A stretch of 64,000 bases of DNA from Halobacterium sp. CBA1132 (GTDB lineage: Archaea; Halobacteriota; Halobacteria; Halobacteriales; Halobacteriaceae): positions 124,001-188,000 of the forward strand of contig NZ_BCMZ01000002.1 in NCBI RefSeq assembly GCF_001485535.1, read 5' to 3'. Both the position numbers and the translations under genes were made by a program. Positions within the stretch are counted from its first letter, which is position 1, and every line of letters begins with the position of its first letter. Positions 34,233 to 43,058 of this stretch are shown one piece after another. The notes under the pieces are model-generated. The model did no database searches. It worked only from the letters and a program-made list of their open reading frames with translations, and was not told where the DNA came from.

Positions 34233-37200
34233 CGGATGATCACCCCCGTCTCAGTCCGCTCGATACTGAGATCATGGCGTTCGACGAGCCGTTCCAGTTC
34301 CGAGTCCAGCGATTCGCGATCCGACGGAAGAACCCCGATCGCCGTGATGTCTGTGGGAGACTGATCCCCAACGAGTGCCTGTAGCTCCTCGAACGTATCT
34401 CGTAATTCGTCGATGTCGCTACCGGCAACCACAGCGAGGGGTTCGCTGTCGAGCAGTGTGTTCGTTGCTCGAATGAAGTCATCAGCCTCGGTGTTGGTCG
34501 TTCCGCCAGTCACCGTCGATACCGCGTCCGAGACATCGTCGTACCACGATGCGGCCCGACGGAGGGGTGTGATGTATTCGCTCTCGAAGGCCGGCCGAAC
34601 GTTCGACTCAAACTCATTTGCGGGCTGAATCCACGGATGCTCCTGTAACTCGTCGACGAACGCATCGACCCCGGTTTCCGTTCGGAACGAGTCCCACGCG
34701 GTCTCGATCGCCTCGTCGAGGGCCGGCGAGGTAGTTTGAGCGTCGTTGAACCGATCCCAGCCATCGTGTGTCCACCATTCACCCTCGTAACCGCCGATGC
34801 TCTCGCGAAGCGTCTGGCTGGCCGTTTCGACCTCTTCGGTCAGCCAGTCGTACGACTGCTGGGCAAGAGTCAACTGCGAGTCAATTCGTGTGAGCGCGGG
34901 GAGGCGCAAACTCCACACTTCCTCGGCGTCGTCGTACCACTCCCGAGCGTCGTTGGTTGCTTCGACGACATCCTCCCAGTCGGTATCACGTGATTTGACA
35001 GCCTCTCGTCGGTCGATCGCACTCTGCTGCTCGGCTTCAAGCGCTTCCACGAACGACTCGAGGAGGTTGCGAACGACGCGTGTTTGGATGTCACTCTCGG
35101 CGACCAGTCTGACGTCTTCTACGAGACTACCGAGTCGACCCGCGAGCGTGTCGTTCGCGGACTGGAGCCTGACGATTCCGTCCGGAATCGTCTCCGTCGA
35201 GTCCATGAATCCTCCCTCGCGGAGGATCTTTCCTACACTGTCACCTTTCGCAATCTTCAGACGCGTCGTCGTCAGTTTGTTCAGGTCGATTACATCGTCG
35301 AGTTCGAGGGAGTTACCTGTCTCGTCGATAGGAAGGAAGTCTCCCTTCCGGCAGAGGCCCCAGATAATCGCACACAGCGCGGGGCGAGCGTCCTCGTAGA
35401 TCGGCTTCTTTTCGATGATTCCGTCAAGGATCGTCGCCATCGCGAGATTCCCGCCGCGTTGCTTCAACTGTCGGCCGGTGAATGCACGCACGTTGTTCTG
35501 GATCGACCCCTCGTGCGTTTCGGGGTCTTCTGTCGCGACATCGATCTGCTGGGCCCACGTAGGGAGCGGATCTTGTGCGGAAAGTCCACGGAGCTCCTGT
35601 AAGTGCTCATCGCCGACCTGCAGCATTACGGGGTGGAAGTCGTCGGGGTAGTTGACGTCGAGATACTCCTCGACTCCCGAAACCATACCCCCGATCTGAT
35701 CGCCACGATCCTTGACGTCGAATGTCCCACTCTTGAGCGCCTCGACGAGTTTGCTCTGGACGCGAGCTGCGCGGTCGGAGAGGTCACGCTCGACGGACTG
35801 TGGGAGCGTGTGGTCTCCGACGGCATCTCTGAGCGACCACCACTCGATGAGGCTATCACGGAGATCGTCGAGTCCGTCCTGTCCGATCGTCCATTCGAGC
35901 GGGTCGCCGTCGTAGCTGATGTCTGCTGCGGCGGGAGAAATCCCTTCGACGGCGACCTCGACATCGAGGGCGTCCTCAGCGTCGACGGTTGTATCGAGTT
36001 CGATCCCGTCGATACTGAATTCGTAGCGAACCGGATACTGCTCGCCGGTGTCTGGGTACTCAGCCGATGTCGGGAGTGAGAGGTCGCGCACGATGTCCTC
36101 CCAGAGATACCCGTCCACGGCTTCGATGATGGACTGCCAGTCCGGGTTGTCGAGGTTTTCCTCGGAGGCTTCGATGATCTCGCGCTCCTCCGGATGAGTG
36201 AACGCGTACTTCGGCCCGGTTTCGTCGTGCGTCGGCCGGATGAACTTTCGAAGCCGTTGGAGCGAGTCCTCGACGCGGTTCTCCATCTGGAACTGAGTCG
36301 GGCCGTCGAGGTCACTCAACACGGCGACTGCGAGATTCCGCTCGGACATCGGAATCGTATCCGGAATGTGCTGGAGGAGCAACACCGCCTTCGCGACATC
36401 CACGTCGATCTCCTCCAGTTCGCCTGCTTCGTGCTGTTCCTCAATCTCCTCAATGACCCCCACGTCCTGTGGCGTGATGTCATCGAGTTCGGGTTCGATG
36501 AGGTCGTAGAAGTCGACCAGCGAAATGACGTTGGTCTCCTCGCCAGCCTCTATCCACTCTTGGAGGAGTCCGTGAACGAGAGCCAGAATCGCCCGTGCAG
36601 TTCCCGAGAAGATCGACTTCGCCGGGTCGTGTGCTGCCTGCCGGAGGTTCGAGAGGATCTCGAGGAACAGCGGTGGCTGATACGGAAGGAACGGATAGAA
36701 CTCGACAAGGCGCTCACGGTCGATGTTGTCGAGCGGTGGTTCGGTGTTCTGTTCGATGCCCGAGTACACGAGTAACGTCTCGGGCTCGTTGCTGGTTCGG
36801 TCGAGGACGCGTTCCGTATCCTCCTTCCCGTCCACCGTCTTTTTGAGCAACCGCTGGGTCGATATTTCGCCGACGTGTCGACTCGGAAGGCCAAACCGGT
36901 GCGGAAACCGATCCTTGACGATGCTGAAGTCGGCACCACGAGCCGCGAACTGCGGCTGGACGTCCTCGATTTTGGCCTGTGCCGTCGCCACCAGTTGGAT
37001 GTCGCCGTCACCGGTCTCATCGACGCTCTCCGCGAGGGTCTGCAGCTCGGTGAGGCGGTCGAAGTCCGTCCCGATGAAGAGGCTGACCTCGTCGAGCAGT
37101 AGTACGAGTTTGACTGGACGGCCGAGCTCCTCTTCGCGATCACTCCGCAACTGTTCGAGACGCTCGACCATCGCTTGTGGGTCGAGATCCGACGGCATCA

Positions 37201-37912
37201 GGTCGTCCAAACCATCCACCGTGCCGGTCTCCTGCTCGAAGAGCGTGGGAAGAACGGCGTCCGCGAGAGCGTTGTACTGCTGAACGTCTTCCCAATCGTA
37301 TTTCTCGGGGGTATTAACCGTACTCCGAAGTGCTGTTTGGGTGTTGGTCGTCCGGTCATCCCACGCGTCGGTCGTCCGGTACCAGTCCTCGAAGAATGCG
37401 ACGTCGAGCTGCGACGAGAGCCCCCCATCGGCACCGGTGAGCCGTGCCGACGTGTGAGCACTGCGGAGGACAATCTCGCTGAAGCTCAGTTTCTTCTGGC
37501 CCTGATGCTTCAGGAGGTTCACCGAGATCGGGATGACCTCGTACTCATCGTGTATCGATGACCACGTGGACTCGAGTGTCTCCAGCTCACGACCATCGGT
37601 TAGCTGTTCCCAGACATCCTCGCGCTCTCGAAGCCATTCGCTATCCAGCAAGCCGCGAAGCACGCTGAGGAGGTGGCTCTTCCCGCTCCCATAGTACCCG
37701 TAGAGCCAGTAGTTCGCGCCCGACCGCATATCCTCGGAACGGCCGAGTAGGCGCGAGAAGAAGTCGGACATGAAGTCTTCGGACTCCTCCGTCACGTGGT
37801 AGGTATCAATCGATTCCAGTCGGTGATCGCGACCGTCATCCTCGCGGTCGATACGGACGGACTCCTCGAAATCGCTCCCAACATCGGCAGCGAACCAGTT
37901 CTCGTCAGTCAT
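34229..37912 (-). CDS. brxC: BrxC/PglY-like ATPase, first copy
   Basis: A 1227-residue P-loop ATPase. Walker A is LYGYYGSGKSHLLSVL near residue 75, and Walker B is LVLLLDEVSLFIG near residue 272. The start is set at 37912 (MTDENWFAAD) because that ATG overlaps the brxA stop in an ATGA; a GTG/ATG frame five codons earlier is less likely. The C-terminal half is predicted helical with Trp-rich stretches such as EGEWWTHDGW. It is distinct in sequence from the second copy 600 bp downstream, and both keep intact ATPase motifs, so both are probably functional, perhaps as a hetero-oligomer. Confidence 0.88.
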   Translation of the reverse strand: MTDENWFAADVGSDFEESVRIDREDDGRDHRLESIDTYHVTEESEDFMSDFFSRLLGRSEDMRSGANYWLYGYYGSGKSHLLSVLRGLLDSEWLREREDVWEQLTDGRELETLESTWSSIHDEYEVIPISVNLLKHQGQKKLSFSEIVLRSAHTSARLTGADGGLSSQLDVAFFEDWYRTTDAWDDRTTNTQTALRSTVNTPEKYDWEDVQQYNALADAVLPTLFEQETGTVDGLDDLMPSDLDPQAMVERLEQLRSDREEELGRPVKLVLLLDEVSLFIGTDFDRLTELQTLAESVDETGDGDIQLVATAQAKIEDVQPQFAARGADFSIVKDRFPHRFGLPSRHVGEISTQRLLKKTVDGKEDTERVLDRTSNEPETLLVYSGIEQNTEPPLDNIDRERLVEFYPFLPYQPPLFLEILSNLRQAAHDPAKSIFSGTARAILALVHGLLQEWIEAGEETNVISLVDFYDLIEPELDDITPQDVGVIEEIEEQHEAGELEEIDVDVAKAVLLLQHIPDTIPMSERNLAVAVLSDLDGPTQFQMENRVEDSLQRLRKFIRPTHDETGPKYAFTHPEEREIIEASEENLDNPDWQSIIEAVDGYLWEDIVRDLSLPTSAEYPDTGEQYPVRYEFSIDGIELDTTVDAEDALDVEVAVEGISPAAADISYDGDPLEWTIGQDGLDDLRDSLIEWWSLRDAVGDHTLPQSVERDLSDRAARVQSKLVEALKSGTFDVKDRGDQIGGMVSGVEEYLDVNYPDDFHPVMLQVGDEHLQELRGLSAQDPLPTWAQQIDVATEDPETHEGSIQNNVRAFTGRQLKQRGGNLAMATILDGIIEKKPIYEDARPALCAIIWGLCRKGDFLPIDETGNSLELDDVIDLNKLTTTRLKIAKGDSVGKILREGGFMDSTETIPDGIVRLQSANDTLAGRLGSLVEDVRLVAESDIQTRVVRNLLESFVEALEAEQQSAIDRREAVKSRDTDWEDVVEATNDAREWYDDAEEVWSLRLPALTRIDSQLTLAQQSYDWLTEEVETASQTLRESIGGYEGEWWTHDGWDRFNDAQTTSPALDEAIETAWDSFRTETGVDAFVDELQEHPWIQPANEFESNVRPAFESEYITPLRRAASWYDDVSDAVSTVTGGTTNTEADDFIRATNTLLDSEPLAVVAGSDIDELRDTFEELQALVGDQSPTDITAIGVLPSDRESLDSELERLVERHDLSIERTETGVIIR

Positions 37913-38751
37913 ACTTCTCCCTCCCACGGTTCGGCCCAGTCGTATGTATCGTCCACCGGCTGGAGTCTCAGCTCACCGTGAATCCCGCTCGCTTCCCAGT
38001 TCGGATCGTCACTCACTCGTTCGGCCAAGGAGTCCCAGTACTGTTCCGACTGAAATAGGTAGAGCCAGCCAGTCGGCTGAGAGAGCCATTCGTCCCCGTG
38101 AACCTCCCACGAGTAACCTGACGCAACGAGCAGAGGCGTCATACCGAGGTTGGGGATTTGGCCTTTAAGCGCCTGCTGTGTGTCGAGAACACCGATCTCT
38201 CGCATCACCGATCGGAGCCCTTCTCCCCATCGACGCGTCGTCGATTCTGCATAGTCGAACTCACTTCCGTCGTCGTAGTGAAACTCGTTCAGGAGACGCT
38301 CGACCGTCTCCTGCTCGAAATCCAAACCGTCGACACCGGACTCCTGAATCCGGTCGACGTACCGGTGAACGGTGTACTTCACGAGAGGGTCGTCCTCCAG
38401 CAAGTAGAAGTACAGTACTTGCGCTTTGTCGCGCATCGTCTCACACTGGTCGAGGACAGAAGGTAGTTGGACGATCGATGGAAGTTCGCTACCAGCGGTC
38501 TTGAACCGGGAACTGAGAGCGCGGTAGATTCCCTTCGAACTTCCACGCGTACTGCGCTCGTCGAAGCGTTCTTCAATCCATTTCTGTTCGACGACCGTCC
38601 AGTCTCGATGTTGGGCGTACAGCCGAGCGAGTATCTCTGCTCTATCCACGAGAAGTCCGCATCTAGTGAGAGCCATCGACACCTCGTCGTGAGAAAATGT
38701 CGAGTCGAGCGACGGTAGGGAAGTTCCCCTCCCGTCGGTGCGGAGAGTCAT
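37909..38751 (-). CDS. brxA: BrxA (DUF1819)
   Basis: A 280-residue protein, somewhat longer than the roughly 200 residues common in BrxA. The family pattern is visible: EVSMALTRCGLLVDRAEILA near the N-terminus, then a helical core with YFYLLEDDPLVKYTVHRYV and a C-terminal segment RWGEGLRSVMREIGVL. BrxA is a small DNA-binding BREX protein. It is the first gene of the island and its stop overlaps brxC (ATGA). A TATA-like element about 30-35 bp upstream, on the minus strand near 38782-38788, suggests a leaderless start for the whole block. Confidence 0.8.
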   Translation of the reverse strand: MTLRTDGRGTSLPSLDSTFSHDEVSMALTRCGLLVDRAEILARLYAQHRDWTVVEQKWIEERFDERSTRGSSKGIYRALSSRFKTAGSELPSIVQLPSVLDQCETMRDKAQVLYFYLLEDDPLVKYTVHRYVDRIQESGVDGLDFEQETVERLLNEFHYDDGSEFDYAESTTRRWGEGLRSVMREIGVLDTQQALKGQIPNLGMTPLLVASGYSWEVHGDEWLSQPTGWLYLFQSEQYWDSLAERVSDDPNWEASGIHGELRLQPVDDTYDWAEPWEGEV

Positions 38752-39055
38752 ATCTCATCTCGAACCATCCACACCACTTAGTTGATATGGATAACCTGAT
38801 CACGAGGAGGGCAACCTCGACCTCTAATATCGGTTAGTTTAGCTGGAGTGAATGTCGCTGACTGGATAATTCGGACTTCACACGCTCTGCTCATGAACGA
38901 ATTACGGAAATTCCCGGAAACCTGGGTCTTCCACAAACCGAACCACGATACTGCGCGGGAATTACCACAGGTCAGAGAGGGCCAATTGAGTCGTCTCCGG
39001 AAACAACCCAATCACGTTTTTAGTACTAGCCAGAAAACCGGTCTATCAAGCAACG
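38752..39055. promoter_or_regulatory. Divergent promoter region between BREX and orc
   Basis: These 304 bp contain no supportable gene; a 77-codon frame inside looks like chance. On the minus strand, CCATATCAACTAAGT centred near 38785 suits brxA. On the plus strand, TTTTTAGTACTAG at 39017-39029 lies about 30 bp before the orc ATG at 39056 and suits a leaderless transcript. The middle is AT-richer than the flanks. No ORB-like repeat was seen here. Confidence 0.5.
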
Positions 39056-40084
39056 ATGATCCGCGATGCTCGCGTCCTTCGTGCCGGCTTCGTACCACGA
39101 GAAATTGAGCATCGCGACGCCGAGGTCAATCATCTTTCCAGCGTTCTCGAGCCCATCACAAACGGCAAACCTGCCGATTCGGCTGTCGTAACTGGACCCA
39201 GCGGGGCCGGCAAAACCTGCATCGCGAAATTCGTCACTGAACGCCTTCGTGAGGAAGCGCTAGATATTGAGAGTACCTATGTGAATTGCTGGCGCAACTA
39301 CACCCGGTTCCGCACGCTCTACCAGATTCTCGACGATCTCGGCGCGACCATCGACATCCACCGCCAGTCGACGCCCCACGACGAACTCGTCGACCGCCTC
39401 CAACAATACGACGGCCCGCGAACGGTCGTCATCCTCGACGAGGTCGACCAGCTCGAAGACCCCAGCGTCATCTACGACCTCCACAGCCTCCCGCAGTTCG
39501 CGATCATCTGCATCGCGAACAAGGAAGAGGAGCTGTTCAGCCGCGTCGACGACCGCCTCGTGAGCCGGCTGCGCTCCAGCGAGCACGTCCGGATGGACAA
39601 GTACCACGACGAGCAGCTGTACGACATTCTGAGTGCGCGGGCAAAGTGGGGACTCGATGAGGACGTCATCACCGACGACCAACTCTACCGGATCGCCGAT
39701 GCGGCCGCCGGCGACGCCCGCCTCGCAATCGGCATCCTTCGAACGGCCGCCAGCACGGCCGACCGCGAAAATCAGGAACAAATTACTGACGACATCCTCC
39801 GCGACTCGGCCGACGACGCCCGTGCCCAGATCAAACAGCGAAGCCTCGATTCGCTCACGCCCCATCAGCGGGCAGTCTACGATATCGTTCGCGAGCACGG
39901 CCCGGTCGGACCAAGCGAGATTCACGAACGCTACACAGAGGAGGTTGACGACCCACGGACGAAACGGACCGTCCGGACGTACCTCTCGAAAATGGAGCAA
40001 TACAATCTCGTCGAGGCGGAGGGGACGAGTCGGGACCGAGAGTACTCACTCGTCGATTCAGCGGCTGCGTCACCGATGCAGTGA
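39056..40084 (+). CDS. Orc1/Cdc6-type AAA+ ATPase (paralogue)
   Basis: A 342-residue AAA+ protein of the archaeal Orc1/Cdc6 family: FVPREIEHRDAEVNHL at the N-terminus, Walker A VVTGPSGAGKTCIAKF near residue 45, Walker B TVVILDEVDQLED near residue 123, the sensor patch SRVDDRLVSRLR, DARLAIGILRTAA, and a C-terminal winged helix with TPHQRAVYDIVREHGPV. It is shorter than the second Orc in this window. Haloarchaeal replicons often carry several such paralogues that do not all act at origins. With no ORB-like repeats beside it, and standing head to head with brxA, it might instead regulate or assist the defence island. Confidence 0.85.
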   Translation: MIRDARVLRAGFVPREIEHRDAEVNHLSSVLEPITNGKPADSAVVTGPSGAGKTCIAKFVTERLREEALDIESTYVNCWRNYTRFRTLYQILDDLGATIDIHRQSTPHDELVDRLQQYDGPRTVVILDEVDQLEDPSVIYDLHSLPQFAIICIANKEEELFSRVDDRLVSRLRSSEHVRMDKYHDEQLYDILSARAKWGLDEDVITDDQLYRIADAAAGDARLAIGILRTAASTADRENQEQITDDILRDSADDARAQIKQRSLDSLTPHQRAVYDIVREHGPVGPSEIHERYTEEVDDPRTKRTVRTYLSKMEQYNLVEAEGTSRDREYSLVDSAAASPMQ

Positions 40085-40149
40085 CCGTATGAGGGTCGCA
40101 TACGCACATCCCGCAGGTAGCCGACCTAGGCGGAAATTCTATGTATTGG

Positions 40150-40165
40150 TATCTCTTTAGAGATA
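40150..40165. promoter_or_regulatory. Palindrome upstream of the AbiE-like pair
   Basis: TATCTC-TTTA-GAGATA is a perfect 6-bp inverted repeat 45 bp before the ATG at 40210, in a TATA-like context. Its place in the promoter suits autoregulation by the HTH antitoxin. No second copy was seen. Confidence 0.35.
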
Positions 40166-40209
40166 GCTAGAACGGGTAACGCCAGCGTGAGCAAGACGCA
40201 ATTTCAATA

Positions 40210-40899
40210 ATGAACGAGTTAATGGATGCCACAGCTGCGAAAATTGTGTTAGCAGTTCAGCGCGGCGATTCTATCAACCGTATCGCGAGCAAGATCGACG
40301 TCTCGTACTCGTGGGTGTACGACTGGGTTGAGCGGTTAGATGACACAAATGTTATCGCTAATACCGATAATGGAATCCAGATCGTCGATCACGAGATGCG
40401 CCAGCAGTACGCCGAGATGATGGCTGCGTTGTACAGCCGCGACACCATCTCGCAGGAAGACGCGTACGTCATTCCACACTTCGCCGGAATGGAGTTCGCG
40501 TACACGGAAATTGACGCAGCATACGTCTGGACACACGGCGGCTTCCAGATTGCGCGGAGCCACGACGACTATCCGGTGTTCATCGACGTGCACGACCGTG
40601 ACGTCGAACGGTGGCTTGCGTTCTTCCAGCAGTTTGGCGTCGCCACGACGATCAACGAGCGCCCGGACGCCAGCGATATCGACGGGAACGTTCACTACGT
40701 GTTGTTCCCCAAGACCGGCGAAATCGACGCTGAGTGGGTCGACGGTAACCCCGTCATCCCGTTGGACGAGACCGTCAGCCAGATGATGGAGAATCGGCCA
40801 GCGTACGAGCCTGCCTTGGAGATCATCGCCGACGAGTACGACAGGGACATCGATGCGGCACATCACAGTGCCATGAGTGCGAACGAACAGATGGAATGA
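40210..40899 (+). CDS. HTH protein, probable antitoxin of AbiE-like pair
   Basis: A 229-residue protein with an N-terminal helix-turn-helix (GDSINRIASKIDVSYSWVYD, residues about 18-37). It is followed by an alpha/beta domain with many aromatic and acidic residues, and no catalytic motif. Its last codons overlap the start of a nucleotidyltransferase gene (ATGA). HTH protein followed by nucleotidyltransferase is the order of AbiEi/AbiEii type IV toxin-antitoxin systems, in which AbiEi represses its own promoter and counters the toxin. The match is by architecture; the C-terminal region is not one I can align by eye. Confidence 0.55.
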   Translation: MNELMDATAAKIVLAVQRGDSINRIASKIDVSYSWVYDWVERLDDTNVIANTDNGIQIVDHEMRQQYAEMMAALYSRDTISQEDAYVIPHFAGMEFAYTEIDAAYVWTHGGFQIARSHDDYPVFIDVHDRDVERWLAFFQQFGVATTINERPDASDIDGNVHYVLFPKTGEIDAEWVDGNPVIPLDETVSQMMENRPAYEPALEIIADEYDRDIDAAHHSAMSANEQME

Positions 40900-41582
40900 G
40901 TCTTCCCGAGCGACAATCCGAGCTGATTGATACGCATCGCGCGGTCCAGGATGCCGAACTGCCGTATGTTCTCGTTGGCGGATGGGCAGTATCCGCGTTC
41001 CAAACACGGTTCACGACCGATATCGACACCGTGATTCCGGACACTGCACTCGACGACTACGACATCCTCCTTCGTGACCTCGGATACGAGAAACAGTTCG
41101 AGCAAGACGTCTCGAACGAGTACAACGGGCGAATGATTCAGTACACAAAGGACGTCGGAGCGAACACCGTCAAGTTCGAAGCACTCGTGGATGCGATGGG
41201 ATGTCGACAGACGGACGCAGAGTGGTCGTACCGCTATCTGCACGAACACAGTACCATCGAATCACTTGACGTCGCCGAAGACCTCGACGGGCGAATCCCG
41301 GAACCAGCCCTGCTCTTCGCGATGAAACTCCACAGCGGGCGAAAGGCCGATACCCGTGACCTCGTCGTGATTAGCTTGCGTGCGGATTTCGACCGCATCG
41401 AGCGACACGTCCATCGGGGCGACCCGGAGAAGCTCGATAGACAGATCGAGATGGTCCTGAACCGACTCGAAGAGGATGGGTTCGAAGACTCGTTCAAGGG
41501 CGTCTTTCAACAAGAGGAACTGCCAGCAGACGCAGTTGACAGCCTCGTTTCGTTCCTGGCCGAGCAGCGAAACAAACTGTAA
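40896..41582 (+). CDS. Nucleotidyltransferase toxin, AbiEii/MNT-like
   Basis: A 228-residue nucleotidyltransferase-fold protein. The signature is YVLVGGWAVSAFQTRFTTDI followed by DTVI: the GG motif, and the two Asp residues of TDID that bind metal. A third acidic strand is around KFEALVD, and a helix ALLFAMKLHSGRKADTRDL matches the AbiEii/DUF1814-type region (K..R...RD..D). AbiEii toxins transfer nucleotides to tRNA or other targets to stop growth on infection. The 4-bp overlap with the HTH gene supports a toxin-antitoxin unit. A 40-bp palindrome begins 4 bp after its stop. Confidence 0.65.
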   Translation: MSLPERQSELIDTHRAVQDAELPYVLVGGWAVSAFQTRFTTDIDTVIPDTALDDYDILLRDLGYEKQFEQDVSNEYNGRMIQYTKDVGANTVKFEALVDAMGCRQTDAEWSYRYLHEHSTIESLDVAEDLDGRIPEPALLFAMKLHSGRKADTRDLVVISLRADFDRIERHVHRGDPEKLDRQIEMVLNRLEEDGFEDSFKGVFQQEELPADAVDSLVSFLAEQRNKL

Positions 41583-41586
41583 TATA

Positions 41587-41626
41587 TTAACCAACAGAAT
41601 ACGCAAAAACTCGTTTTGTTGGTTAA
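41587..41626. repeat. 40-bp palindrome, copy 1
   Basis: TTAACCAACA at 41587-41596 and its exact reverse complement TGTTGGTTAA at 41617-41626 are separated by 20 bp. The two half-sites are offset by 30 bp, about three helical turns, as for a site bound by two protein dimers on one DNA face. It lies just after the AbiE-like operon and about 165 bp before the RecA-like gene. Three further copies are at 47914, 49882 and 58406. Confidence 0.75.
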
Positions 41627-41790
41627 CTCTCCAATACGGGGAAACTCAGTTCTGGAAACGTTCTCGGAAACCATTAGCTATCCACAGAAACTCGACGACT
41701 GGGAACAAGTTTCCCACCTGTCTCGTGCCTTCCCTGAAACGCGGAAGCGCCACGCCGCGGCTTATCGGGAACGTAGACAACTAGTCGAGT

Positions 41791-42735
41791 ATGGGAGAAC
41801 ACGCAACATCGAACCGATTGACAATAGACCAACCGACACGGGATGCTGACCGCAATCGGTCCCTCGCTGACCAGGCCGATCCAGCTACGGACGGGATGTT
41901 GTTGCCGTCACTCGGCGACGGCATCACGCTGCTCGACGTCGAGGGAGGCCGCGGCGTCCCAATCCTGCAGTCGCTCGTACTCGACCACCTCCTCCTGCAC
42001 GACGGGCCCGCCTTCTGGGTCGACGCAAACGGCCACGCGACGACGACGACACTCGCCCAGATCGCCCCTAGCCAGCGGTTGCTCAACCGAATCCACGTCG
42101 CCCGCGGGTTCACTGCCTACCAGCACTACGGCACCGTCTGTGATCTCCCGGCAGCGGTGAACAAGTCGATCCAGATGTCCACCACCGACGCCGGGGTGGC
42201 CGGTCGAGGGGCACCAGGTCGTGACGAGGACACGTCGCCCCACACCCCCGCCCTCATCGTCGTGCCGGCCGTCGACGCCCAGTACCGCGCCGACGATACC
42301 CTCGGCGAAACCCACGCGAAAACCCTCCAGGCCCGCACCCTCGCCCGGTTGGCGACCTACGCCGACGGATACGACATCCCGGTGCTCGTTACGCGAAACG
42401 AACGAAACGAATTCACCGAGTCAGTCGCGACGGTCGCCGACCACCACCTGGAGTGCGAGCAGACGCGGATGGGGCCACGGGTCGTCGGCAAAGACTTCGA
42501 GACGCTCGTCTATCCCGTCGACGACGGCGCGTACTACCAGACGACGTTCGCGTACTGGCGGCAGCTGCTCGCGGCACGCGCCACGCAGGTCGGCGTGGAA
42601 CCGACGACGCCGGCGCCGTCGACGCCGACTCCGGAGGGTGTCGGGACGAGCGTCACCGCTGACGGTGAGACCGTGTCGGCCACCGCGGACCCCTTGCTCG
42701 ATGCGTGGACGGCGAGCGGTACAGGAGGGCGATAG
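41791..42735 (+). CDS. RecA/RadA-fold protein lacking a Walker A motif
   Basis: A 314-residue protein that recalls the RadA/Rad51 core: ITLLDVEGGRGVPILQSLVL where the P-loop would be, AFWVDANGHATTTTL for the strand after it, RIHVARGFTAYQHY like the Rad51 VARAFTAHQ segment, and ALIVVPAVDAQYR for Walker B. The GK(T/S) of the P-loop is missing, so ATP binding is doubtful. The C-terminal 50 residues are low-complexity Thr/Pro. Proteins of this kind occur on haloarchaeal plasmids next to family B polymerases. Here the polymerase survives only as pieces downstream. The stop is 2 bp before the next gene. Confidence 0.5.
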   Translation: MGEHATSNRLTIDQPTRDADRNRSLADQADPATDGMLLPSLGDGITLLDVEGGRGVPILQSLVLDHLLLHDGPAFWVDANGHATTTTLAQIAPSQRLLNRIHVARGFTAYQHYGTVCDLPAAVNKSIQMSTTDAGVAGRGAPGRDEDTSPHTPALIVVPAVDAQYRADDTLGETHAKTLQARTLARLATYADGYDIPVLVTRNERNEFTESVATVADHHLECEQTRMGPRVVGKDFETLVYPVDDGAYYQTTFAYWRQLLAARATQVGVEPTTPAPSTPTPEGVGTSVTADGETVSATADPLLDAWTASGTGGR

Positions 42736-42737
42736 CG

Positions 42738-43058
42738 ATGGGGCGTACGAACCCAACCTACCGAGATGCGCTGCGGGCCATCGAAGAGCGATGGACGGAG
42801 TTCCGGCGGGCACTGCGGCGTCGCGACCAGCCGCGCTTCGACCGGCTATTCGAGTACGCCCGCAAGCACGCCGACGCGAGCGGCCTGTTGAACCACCAGA
42901 ACCCGCTACTGCCGGCGCTGCTCAGCATCGATCTCGAACAGGAGGGCCGCCTCGACGACCACGAGGAACGCCTATCAGAGCTTGAGCAACGGCTTTCTGA
43001 AACTGTGATCGAACAGCAGCAATCGTCCGCCGAAGGTACCACTGGAGGTGTAGAATGA
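42738..43058 (+). CDS. Small helical protein of the RecA-like/exonuclease operon
   Basis: A 106-residue protein starting at ATG 42738 (MGRTNPTYRDALRAIEERW). It is largely helical, with a basic N-terminal half (FRRALRRRDQPRFDRLFEYA) and an acidic coiled C-terminus. I recognise it only as a type of small protein seen beside RecA-like genes on haloarchaeal replicons. It is linked to the upstream gene by a 2-bp gap and to the exonuclease by a 4-bp overlap, so the three form one operon. A DNA-repair or replication accessory role is inferred from neighbours only. Confidence 0.55.
   Translation: MGRTNPTYRDALRAIEERWTEFRRALRRRDQPRFDRLFEYARKHADASGLLNHQNPLLPALLSIDLEQEGRLDDHEERLSELEQRLSETVIEQQQSSAEGTTGGVE

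Noticed and set aside
38778-39011. 77-codon leftward frame between brxA and orc
   Set aside because: Covers both predicted promoters, lacks motifs and has codon use unlike the neighbours.
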